From the NCBI GenBank assembly GCA_963782465.1, contig CAWAJR010000005.1, forward strand, positions 124,001 to 188,000: a stretch of 64,000 nt of DNA, read 5' to 3'. The DNA is from JAODBJ01 sp963782465 (GTDB taxonomy: Bacteria > Actinomycetota > Acidimicrobiia > IMCC26256 > PALSA-610). A program made the position numbers and the translations under genes. This document shows, one piece after another, positions 46,382 through 54,598 of the stretch. The first letter of the stretch is position 1. Every line of letters starts with the position of its first letter. The notes under the pieces are model-generated. The model was not told the DNA's origin. It did no database searches and saw only the letters and a program-made list of their open reading frames with translations.

Positions 46382-48058
46382 TCAGCCGGCGGGCGTGGTG
46401 ATCGAAGCGAGATCGATGCGCTCGGGCACGCCGTGGTTCGCGGGGCTCGCCGGGGCGTGCAACGGATCGCGCATGTTCTCGAGGGTCGGGACCGGCGGCA
46501 ACGGTGCGGTGCGATAGTCGACGTCGGGTGGTTTCTTGCCGAGCAACAGGCTGGCGAACCTGGCCAGGTCGCTCTGGAACGCCGGCGACGGTGGCGAACC
46601 GCAGGGCAGGAGGTCCTGGAGGTTCGCCGGCATCGACGTCGCGTACGTGTTGCCCGAGAAGCAGTTGTTGCCGCTGTCCTTCGGATCGTCGACGTTGCTG
46701 ATGTTCGCGATATCGGCCTGGCCGCTCCCGCGCACGACGTTGTCGCGCACGATGTTGCCCGTGGCGTCGAAGTTCTGCGCCGAGGTGTTGTCGGGGTTCA
46801 GGATCTTCTCGGGCAACGGCACCGGCGCGATACCGACGACCGAATTGCCGTAGACGAGATTGTGCTCCACCAGGTTGTCGTTCCCACCGGCGAGCAGGAT
46901 GCCGTTGCCGAGCGCGGTCTGCGCAATGCTGATCGCGGGCGTGTGGATGTTGTTGTTGTCGTGCACGACGTTGCCGGCGACGGTCGCGCCGTGCTGCGGC
47001 GACAGCTGTTCGCCGGTGCCGCTGTTGGGCACGATGCCGGCCCGGTTGTCGCGCCATTCGGAGTTGACGATGAGCAGGTTGCCGCCCACGTTCGTCCCGG
47101 AATAGCCGAGCCCGTTCCACTCCGCGACGACATGGTCGATCGCCGCGTCGCACGGATAGCACTGACCGATGTAGTAGCCGGCGTCGGTGCTGCCCGCGGC
47201 GTACGAATGGTCGAACTGGCCCTTCGTCGAACCGAACGCGTAGATGCCGTAGTCGCCGGTTCGGTACGAGGTGAGATAGGAACCTCGGTAGCCGGTCACG
47301 CCGGTCCAGTAGAACGCGTTCGACGTGAAGTTGCGGGCGGTGATGTTCTCGATGGCGACGCCGTCGGCCAACACCTTGAAGCCGTTGTCACGTTTGAACT
47401 GACCGTCGACGATCGTCTTGTTGCGGTCTTCGCCACGGATCACGATGTCGTCGCTGGTGACGGTGACCGCCTCGTGGTAGACGCCCGGCGCGACGAGTAC
47501 CAAGCTCCCCGGCTTCGCCGCATCGACGGCGCTCTGGATCGTCGGGTAGTCGGCCGGGACGTGCACGGTGCCGCTCGCCGTGCGGGCAACAGTCGTCGCT
47601 CCGGCTTCGACGACGGGCGCGTCGCCGACCACGACCATGCCCGTCATGCCCTTCGTCGGGGTGCCGTGGAGCGAGCAGTAGTAGCGGTAGACGCCCGGTT
47701 TCGTGAACTGGTACTCGTACTCGGAACCAGGCTTGTACTTCGCGGCGGCGACACCGAACGGGGTCGTGAACTGCGAACGGTCGACCGGCATGATGTCGTG
47801 CTCGACCCGGCCCTTGTTCTGCCACACCACGGTGGTGCCCGCGCGCACCCGGATGGCAGGGGGATCGAACTCGTTGTCGAGCACCGCCACCTGCACCTCG
47901 GGATAGGTCCCGCTCGTCGCGTTGCGGAAGTCGACGACGTCGATCAGCGACGTGCGGGCCGACGCGTTCTCACGGCTGTCGTGGCGCGCGCTCGAGGCGG
48001 CGAAACCGACGAGCGCGGCCAGCAATACCGCGAACAGGAACGCTCCGATCGCTCGCAT
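46382..48058 (-). CDS. Cupredoxin fused to a NosD-like right-handed beta-helix, secreted
   Basis: A 558-residue protein with a signal peptide (about 1-20, AIGAFLFAVLLAALVG). Residues about 50-140 are a plastocyanin-type cupredoxin with copper ligands in VEHDIMP, YYCSLHG and GM (H, C, H, M). Residues about 155-430 are a right-handed parallel beta-helix (PADYPTIQSAVDAAKPGSLVLVAPGVYHEAVTV and repeated VYGNSVVG-type turns), as in NosD/carbohydrate-related proteins. The function is unknown; it could bind copper and polysaccharide. Its ATG lies two bases past the pepA stop. Confidence 0.82.
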   Translation of the reverse strand: MRAIGAFLFAVLLAALVGFAASSARHDSRENASARTSLIDVVDFRNATSGTYPEVQVAVLDNEFDPPAIRVRAGTTVVWQNKGRVEHDIMPVDRSQFTTPFGVAAAKYKPGSEYEYQFTKPGVYRYYCSLHGTPTKGMTGMVVVGDAPVVEAGATTVARTASGTVHVPADYPTIQSAVDAAKPGSLVLVAPGVYHEAVTVTSDDIVIRGEDRNKTIVDGQFKRDNGFKVLADGVAIENITARNFTSNAFYWTGVTGYRGSYLTSYRTGDYGIYAFGSTKGQFDHSYAAGSTDAGYYIGQCYPCDAAIDHVVAEWNGLGYSGTNVGGNLLIVNSEWRDNRAGIVPNSGTGEQLSPQHGATVAGNVVHDNNNIHTPAISIAQTALGNGILLAGGNDNLVEHNLVYGNSVVGIAPVPLPEKILNPDNTSAQNFDATGNIVRDNVVRGSGQADIANISNVDDPKDSGNNCFSGNTYATSMPANLQDLLPCGSPPSPAFQSDLARFASLLLGKKPPDVDYRTAPLPPVPTLENMRDPLHAPASPANHGVPERIDLASITTPAG

Positions 48059-48060
48059 GC

Positions 48061-49550
48061 TCACGCGGGAGCGCTGAACGACGACGCGAGTTCGACGAAT
48101 GTGCGAACACCGAAACCGGTGCCGCCCTTCGAGTTGTAACCGTCTTCCGACGAGGCGCGGCCGGGCCCGCGATGTCGAGGTGTGCCCACGGCACGTCGCC
48201 GGCGAACTCTTTGAGGAACAATCCGGCCGTGAGCGCGCCGCCGTAGCTCGTCGTGCCGACGTTGCGGAGATCGGCGATCTCGGAGTCGAGCAGTTTGCGG
48301 TAGTCGGTCGGGAGCGGGAGATGCCAGACCGCTTCTCCGGCGCGGTCGGCCGCGCCACGTACCTGCGCGACCCAGCCGTCGTCGGTGCCCATCAAGCCGG
48401 CGACCTTGTCGCCGAGGGCGACCATGCACGCGCCGGTGAGCGTCGCGATGTCGACGATCGCGTCGGCCTTCTCCTCCGCCGCGAGCGACAGCGCATCGGC
48501 GAGGATCAACCGTCCCTCGGCGTCGGTGTTCAACACCTCGACCGTCTTGCCGTTGCGGATCTTGAGCACGTCACCGGGACGGATCGCGGTGCCACTCGGC
48601 ATGTTCTCGACGAGCGGCACGTAGCCGATCACGCGGGTCTTCACCTTCAAGGTCGAGAGCACCGACATCGCGGCGATCACTGCGGCCGCGCCCGACATGT
48701 CGGTTTTCATCGTCTCCATGCCGGTGGCCGTCTTGAGCGAGAGGCCGCCGGAGTCGAAGACGACACCCTTCCCGACCAGCGCCAGCGTCGCCTTCGCACC
48801 CGGCGGTTCGTAGGCCAGGCGCATGAAGCGCGGTGGGCGTTCAGAACCCTGGCCGACGCCCATCACTCCGCCGAACCGTTCCCGGGCGAGCGCTTCACCG
48901 GCGTAGACCTTCACCTTCACGTTGCCGCCACGCAGCACCTTGCGCGCCGCGTCGACGACGTCGGCCGGGGCCTTCGCTCCGGCCGGCTCGTTGACGAGGT
49001 CGCGCGCCCAGGTGACCGCGCCCGCGATCGCCGAGGCCCGTTCGAGCGCGGCGCGCACCTTCGCATTGGTGCGGCCGACCACGACGAGACGCTCGAGGCG
49101 GTTCGGCTTGCCGTCGCCCTTGTAGCGCAAGAACTGGTAGCTGCCGAGCGTCGCCCCCTCGGCCAGAGCCTGCGCGTTGGCCTCCGGGTCGCTGCCTTCG
49201 GGGGCGGCGTCGAGCAACGTCGTCGCGACGCTCCGCACGGTCTTGGCCCGGCGCGCGAGCGCCGCCCCGGCCCGGCGGAACGCTTCGGCGTCGAGGTCGT
49301 CTCGCTTGCCGACACCGACGAGCACGACCGCTTTCGCACCCAGCTGCCCGTTGGTCGGCACCGCCAACGTCTCACCGCGCTTGCCCGAGAAGTCGGCCTC
49401 TTCCATGAAGTCGGCGAGCCCACCTCCGAGCGCGTCGTCGACGAGGTCGGCGCCGGGACCGAGCTCACGCTCGGCGAACACCGGTACCGCCAGAAGGTCG
49501 GCCCTCACCCGGTCGGCGGGCGTCGGCACGAGCGAAAACGTGGGGGCCAA
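48061..49550 (-). CDS. pepA: Leucyl aminopeptidase (M17), interrupted by a one-base frameshift
   Basis: A cytosolic dimetal aminopeptidase removing N-terminal residues. LVGKGVVFDSGGLSLKTATGMETMKTDMSGAA holds the metal-binding lysine and aspartate, and NTDAEGRLILADAL is the M17 signature. The frame is lost at GGG 48163-48165 (sense GGCCC, in WAHLDIAGP). The correct tail, GYNSKGGTGFGVRTFVELA, is in another frame and ends at 48061. Length is one base short; repaired, about 496 residues. The start TTG 49550 follows GAGGAG. The next gene starts two bases after the stop. Confidence 0.93.
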
Positions 49551-49596
49551 GATCTACTCCTCGCAATATGGGGCTGGGTTCAGGTCGCAACGAAGT

Positions 49597-50153
49597 TCAG
49601 GATGACTGCTGGTGCAGCGGCCGCCATGCGCCTTCCTGCCAGCGCGCGAGCGTGTACAAGAGGTCGGCGAGCCGGTTGAGGTACGGCACGACACGGCTTT
49701 CGGTTTCGAGCCAGCCCACGCCGGTCGCGGCGACGGCTTCCCGTTCGGCGCGGCGCACCACCGCGCGGGAGAGGTCGAGCGCGGCCGCGACCCGGTTCTC
49801 GCCCGGCACGACGAACTCCTGCGGAGGTTCGAAGCGGGTCGTGATGTCGTCGATCAACGGCTCGAGCGCATCGACCATCGCCGCGGTCGTCGACGTCGTG
49901 CCGGGGGTGAGCTTCGCACGGTTGCCCGGTGCGGTGGCGAGTTCGGCGCCGACCACGAACAGTTCGCGTTGCACACGGAGGAGCAGGTCGTGCAGTTCAC
50001 CCGAACCTTCGGTTTCGGCGCGAGCGATACCGAGTGCACTGACGGCCTCGTCGACGGCACCGTACGCGGCGGGCCGGCGTCGTCCTTTTGCACGCGGCCG
50101 CCGTAGAGCAAGCCGGTCGTGCCGTCGTCGCCTTTGCGCGTATAAACCTTCAC
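49597..50153 (-). CDS. ATP:cob(I)alamin adenosyltransferase, PduO type, interrupted by a one-base frameshift
   Basis: It adenosylates cobalamin to make AdoCbl, the cofactor of methylmalonyl-CoA mutase (25068-27215). The N-terminal KVYTRKGDDGTTGLLYGG is the PduO signature; the remaining helices (AAYGAVDEAVSALGIARAE, RVVPYLNRLADLLYTLARWQE) follow in another frame. The break is at GGG 50071-50073 (sense GGCCC). Length is one base short; repaired, about 185 residues. GTG start at 50153. It lies 30 bases after the kinase-like gene on the same strand. Confidence 0.92.
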
Positions 50154-50183
50154 GGTTCGCGCAGTCTATGAGCGCGCCCGATG

Positions 50184-52478
50184 TCAGCCGCAGGAATGGT
50201 TGGTGTCGACGACGTTGAACGGATGCGATGCCGACGACGTGCCGCCCGGGCCGGCAACGGTGAGGACGAGCACATAGGAGTGACCCACGTCCTCGCAGCC
50301 CGGGTGCACGGTGAACACTGCCGCGCTCGGCGACCAGTGCAAGTTCTGCACGCTGATCGTCGGGCTGCCCTGCAGCGACCACTGCCCGGTCGATGCGTTC
50401 GCGGTGGCCGAGCGGAAGCTCACATTCGAGTTGTCCTCGACCACGCTCGGCCCGAGCACCTGCACCTTCGGGGCCGCCGGCGGCGGTGGAGGAGGCGCGG
50501 CGGTTGTCGGCGTGGTCGTGACGGGCGCGGCGGTCGTGGGCGCGACCGTCGTGGGCGCGAGCGTCGTGGTCGGCTTCGGTTTGTGCGGCTTGGTGGTCGG
50601 GGTGACGGTGGTGGGCACGGTCGTGGCCAGCGGGGTGATCGGCGCCGCCGTCGCGGCGGGGTGCTTCGTGTGATGGTTGTTCCCGCTGAGTGCGTACGCG
50701 AGGCCACCCGAGGCCGCGAGCAGGAGCGCCACGCCCGCGAGGATCGCGAACGCGCGCCGCCGCGACCCGCTCCCGCCCGCGGCGGGGGCTGCGCCGGCCG
50801 CGCCCGGCGGCATGCCCGCGGCACCGGCCGCGCCGAGCGTTCCGGTCGCCGCACCGCCGGCACCGGCGACGCCGCCCACGGCGCCGGCGGCACCCGCAGC
50901 TCCGGCCCCGGCCGCGGCCGCGGCCCCGGCGATGAACGCCGGCGACAAGGGCTGGTCGGGCTCCCGTTCCCCGGGCGGCGCGGGAGCCTCCGTGCCGAAC
51001 GCGGGTTCGGCCGGCGGCCCGGGCGCGGCGCCGGGCACCGAGGGAGCCGGCGGCACCGGCGCGATCGCGCCGATCGGCAGGACGACGGGGAGCACGGCCG
51101 GACCGGGCGCTTCGGGCGCGACCGGTTCCGCCGTGCCGGGTTCGGGCTCGGTGGTTTCAGGTGCGATTACTTCCGCCACTTCCGTGACGGCCGGTTCCGG
51201 CGGGGTGGGCTCGGTCGCGCCCACCGTTTCCGCCGCCGGGGATTCGGCCACGACCGCGTCGGGCACCATCGGTTCCGCGATGGCGGCTGCAGGCACGACC
51301 ACGTCGGGTGCCGGCGGTTCCGCGATGGCGGCTGCAGGCACGACCACGTCGGGTGCCGCCGGTTCCGCCCCGGCCGCATCGGGCGCCACCACCTCGGGCG
51401 CGGCGATCGCCGGCTCGGCAGTGCCGAAGGGCGGCTCGGCCACTTCGGCCGCGACCGCCTCCGGTGCAACACCCGGCGGCGACACACTCGGCCGGGTGGC
51501 CGCAACCACTGCCGCGGTCGCAGCCGCGCTGCGGGCGGGCGGCGGAACGGCGGGCTCGCGACGCGGGCCGCCCCGGGCGGCCACCAGCGCGTCACCGAAC
51601 GCCTCGACGCTCGGGTACCGGTCCTGCGGGTTGCGCGACAGCGCACGTTCGAGCACCGCGCACACCGGCTCGGGCGTCCCGGATGCGCGCAGGTCGGCGA
51701 CCCGCCCGGCGACCGTGCTCGTCACCATCACCAGGCCGGTCGCCGCCGTCGGGTCGGGCGCGGCGGGGCGCTCGCGCGACGGGCGCCGGTAAAGGAGCGC
51801 GACGAGCGTGGCCGCGAGCCCGTACTGGTCGGACGCAGCCGTCGCCGGATGCCCGGCGAGCACCTCCGGCGCGGCGTACACCGCCGAGGCACCGCCACCG
51901 TGCAGCGCGGAAACCGCGAACCCGGCCAGCTTCACGTCGCCCCTGGCCGACACGAGGAGATTGTCGGGTTCGACATCGCGATGCAGGATCCCGGCCCGGT
52001 GCGCGGCCTCGAGCCCACCGGCGATGCGGACGCCGACGTCGACGGCCTCGGCGGTACCGAGCGGGCCGACCGCCGTGAGCCGTTCGGCGAGCGAGCCGCC
52101 GGCCATGACCTCCATCACCACGAAGGGCCGACCGGCGTCGGTGTAGCCCGCGTCGAGCACCGATACGAGGGCATCGTGGCCGGTCAGCTCGGTCAGCCCC
52201 GGCCGCTCGCGATCGAATGTCGCCCGGGCCGCCGGGTCGTCGGACGGATCGCCGCGATTGTCGGTGCCGTCGACGAACACCTTGATGACGACGTCGGTGC
52301 CGGGGCCGGCACCCGGGCCCGAGCCGGGACCTCCCGCGGGGCCGGGCGCGGCGGTCGGCCGCTCCTGGTACGCGCGGTATACGACGCTGTGACGTCCGTG
52401 GCCTACCAGGACAATGTCGCGATAACCGGCCAAACCGGCTGCCCAAGCGTCCCTCGCGGCCCCGCCCGACGCCACCAT
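50184..52478 (-). CDS. Kinase-like membrane protein with degenerate catalytic motifs (probable pseudokinase)
   Basis: A 764-residue protein. The kinase-like domain (about 1-330) has a glycine loop GHGRHSVVYRAY, ATP lysine K66 (VVIKVF) and the HRD triad D168. The catalytic-loop lysine is E170 (HRDVEPDN), and the metal-binding DFG is AGF (A185-F187). A Pro/Gly insert (41-60) splits the N-lobe. A 270-residue Pro/Ala/Glu linker, a membrane helix (about 555-577), a Thr/Pro stalk and an extracellular domain with two cysteines follow. Catalytic loss makes a scaffold or sensor role more likely. ATG 52478 is preferred. Confidence 0.82.
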   Translation of the reverse strand: MVASGGAARDAWAAGLAGYRDIVLVGHGRHSVVYRAYQERPTAAPGPAGGPGSGPGAGPGTDVVIKVFVDGTDNRGDPSDDPAARATFDRERPGLTELTGHDALVSVLDAGYTDAGRPFVVMEVMAGGSLAERLTAVGPLGTAEAVDVGVRIAGGLEAAHRAGILHRDVEPDNLLVSARGDVKLAGFAVSALHGGGASAVYAAPEVLAGHPATAASDQYGLAATLVALLYRRPSRERPAAPDPTAATGLVMVTSTVAGRVADLRASGTPEPVCAVLERALSRNPQDRYPSVEAFGDALVAARGGPRREPAVPPPARSAAATAAVVAATRPSVSPPGVAPEAVAAEVAEPPFGTAEPAIAAPEVVAPDAAGAEPAAPDVVVPAAAIAEPPAPDVVVPAAAIAEPMVPDAVVAESPAAETVGATEPTPPEPAVTEVAEVIAPETTEPEPGTAEPVAPEAPGPAVLPVVLPIGAIAPVPPAPSVPGAAPGPPAEPAFGTEAPAPPGEREPDQPLSPAFIAGAAAAAGAGAAGAAGAVGGVAGAGGAATGTLGAAGAAGMPPGAAGAAPAAGGSGSRRRAFAILAGVALLLAASGGLAYALSGNNHHTKHPAATAAPITPLATTVPTTVTPTTKPHKPKPTTTLAPTTVAPTTAAPVTTTPTTAAPPPPPPAAPKVQVLGPSVVEDNSNVSFRSATANASTGQWSLQGSPTISVQNLHWSPSAAVFTVHPGCEDVGHSYVLVLTVAGPGGTSSASHPFNVVDTNHSCG

Positions 52479-52569
52479 GCCAACCCCCTCGATACCGCAC
52501 AGCGTACGTGCGCCACCACTACGCGCGCTGTACGGCCCAGACGATGGGCCCGGCGAGCCGCGAGGACGC

Positions 52570-54381
52570 TCAGCGGTGGGCGCCCAGCCAGTGCATCTCG
52601 GCGCCCCGGCCCGGGGCGTACCAGATGATGTCGGCCCGGCCGTCACCGTTGAAGTCGCCCGCGATCGGGAGGTAGGAGCCCCTGACGGTCACCTCGGGTG
52701 CGCCGGTGAACCCGCTCGCCGAACCGCGGCGAAGGACGTCGGGGCCGGTGGCGGAGTACCAGAGCACGTCGGCACGATGGTCGCCGTCGAAGTCGCCCGC
52801 GACCGGCGTGAACGTGCCCGCGATCCTGAGCGTGCCGCCCGAGGTGAACCCCGACCCGGCGCCGCGCCAGAGCGTGTCGGGTTGCGCCCCGACCCCGTAC
52901 CAGAGGATGTCGGTCTTGCCGTCACCGTCGAAGTCGCCGACGACCGGCGTGTACCTGCCGCGGTTGGTCACGCTCGGTCCCGCGGTGAACCCGCCCGCGC
53001 TGCCGTACGTGAGGAGGTCGCTGCGGGTACCGGGGCCGTACCAGAAGACATCGTCGGTCCCGTCGCCGTTGAAATCACCCGCGACGGGCACGGAATACCG
53101 GTCGATGTTCACCGCCGGCCCGCGCACGAAACCGGTCGAGGTGCCCAGCCACATCACGTCACGCGCCGGTCCGGGGCCGAACCACAGGATGTCGGTCTTG
53201 CCGTCACCGTTGAAATCGCCGGCCACCGGGACGAGCGCGCCACCCATGTTGACGGGACCGCCGTGGACGAACCCGGTGGCCGTCCCGCGTTCCAGGACGT
53301 CGCGCGCGCTGCCGGGACCGTAGAGCAGCAAATCGTCGAAGCCGTCTCCGTTGAAGTCGCCGACGACCGGCGTGAACGTGCCGTCGATCCGGATCGGCGG
53401 GCCGGCGCTGAAGGCGCTTCGCGCGATCGGGACGCCGTTGGCCCGCAGCCACGCACGAACGGTCTTCCCACCGAGGCGCGTGAACACCCCCGGCCCGGTA
53501 CCGCAGGCCGACGGCCCCCACGACACGACCCCGACCTGCAGGGGATGGGTTGGGCCGTCGACGACGAGCGGCCCGCCACTGTCACCGAAGCACGGGCTCT
53601 TCGCGGTTCCTTCGTCGACACCAGGTGACGTCTGGCGGACGGTGCCGATGCTTCCTGCACACACCATGGTCTCCGGGTTGAAGACGCGCGCGTACACGCC
53701 TCCGAGGCCGGCGCAGTGGGAATCCGACAGCATCGGCAGGCCGGCCTCGCGCAGGTGGGTCGGGAACACGCACTGCCCGCTGTCGATGTCGTAGCGCGAG
53801 CACCCGAAGCCGGCCACCGTCGCCGGCTTCCCGCCGGCCCAGCGGTAGTCGCTCGAGGGCGGCACGATCTCGACCGGTGTCGCGCTCGCCGGGGACGCGA
53901 GCTGGAACAGGGCCATGTCGTTCAACAGCGTGTCGGCGTTGTAGCCCGGGTTGCGGATGATCGCGGTGACGGGAATGCGCGTCCCTTCGTGGGCGGCACT
54001 CGTCGAGAGGTCGTCGGCGCCGACCAGGATGTCGACCGCGCTCGGGTCGAGCGGCAGGCCCGACTCGTCGAAGGTGCAATGGGCGGCTGAGAGCACCAGC
54101 GTCGGCGTGACGAGGGTGCCGTCGCAGAACTGCGCGTAGAACGTGTCGGGTTGGTTCTTCTGCAGGATTCCCACCAGGAACGGCCATTTCCCGATCGACG
54201 TGGATGTTCCGTTCACGACCTGCGCGCTGAAGCCACCCTTCCCGGCGTTGGCCGCGGCGTTCGTGGCCGTCGCGGCGTGGGCGCTCACGGGGAGCACACC
54301 GACGATCGTCAAGCACGCGGCGGCCGCGAGCGCGAAACCAGCCCGGCGGCGCGCCCGAACCGTCGCCCCTGCCACTGCCAT
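52570..54381 (-). CDS. Secreted trypsin-like protease with six FG-GAP repeats
   Basis: A 603-residue secreted protein with a signal peptide (about 1-36). A chymotrypsin-fold domain carries the full triad: H101 (LSAAHC), D155 (NDMALF) and S268 (GDSGGP). Residues about 320-603 hold six repeats of about 48 residues with GDFNGDG- or GDFDGDG-type calcium-binding loops, as in FG-GAP/VCBS propellers. The repeats may bind a surface or polymer. Start ATG 54381. It diverges from metH over 217 bases. Confidence 0.88.
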   Translation of the reverse strand: MAVAGATVRARRRAGFALAAAACLTIVGVLPVSAHAATATNAAANAGKGGFSAQVVNGTSTSIGKWPFLVGILQKNQPDTFYAQFCDGTLVTPTLVLSAAHCTFDESGLPLDPSAVDILVGADDLSTSAAHEGTRIPVTAIIRNPGYNADTLLNDMALFQLASPASATPVEIVPPSSDYRWAGGKPATVAGFGCSRYDIDSGQCVFPTHLREAGLPMLSDSHCAGLGGVYARVFNPETMVCAGSIGTVRQTSPGVDEGTAKSPCFGDSGGPLVVDGPTHPLQVGVVSWGPSACGTGPGVFTRLGGKTVRAWLRANGVPIARSAFSAGPPIRIDGTFTPVVGDFNGDGFDDLLLYGPGSARDVLERGTATGFVHGGPVNMGGALVPVAGDFNGDGKTDILWFGPGPARDVMWLGTSTGFVRGPAVNIDRYSVPVAGDFNGDGTDDVFWYGPGTRSDLLTYGSAGGFTAGPSVTNRGRYTPVVGDFDGDGKTDILWYGVGAQPDTLWRGAGSGFTSGGTLRIAGTFTPVAGDFDGDHRADVLWYSATGPDVLRRGSASGFTGAPEVTVRGSYLPIAGDFNGDGRADIIWYAPGRGAEMHWLGAHR

Positions 54382-54526
54382 GTTGCGACGCTCCCCCGTT
54401 GCTGCTCGTCCCCACTGGGCTTCGACTCCGAGGGGGCCTGAAGCGTAACGAGAAACCGACCTTTGCGACACTGTCTATCCGTCACATCGCCGCGCTCGGA
54501 CGGGACGCGCCGGGATTCGGTGGACC

Positions 54527-54544
54527 ATGAGACGCATGTCTCAT
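54527..54544. promoter_or_regulatory. Dyad ATGAGACGCATGTCTCAT upstream of metH
   Basis: Seven-base inverted repeat with a GCAT spacer, 54 bases before the metH ATG and inside the divergent 217-base gap. It fits an operator or a short transcript hairpin. No cobalamin-riboswitch motif is visible in the gap. Confidence 0.45.
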
Positions 54545-54598
54545 CCGCGACGGCGTTTTCCGTCCGGTGTGGCGGCCGGGGCCGCGTAGCCTGTCCTG

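Noticed and set aside
54382..54598. Cobalamin or SAM riboswitch before metH
   Set aside because: None of the conserved boxes is visible in the 217-base gap; only a short dyad is seen.
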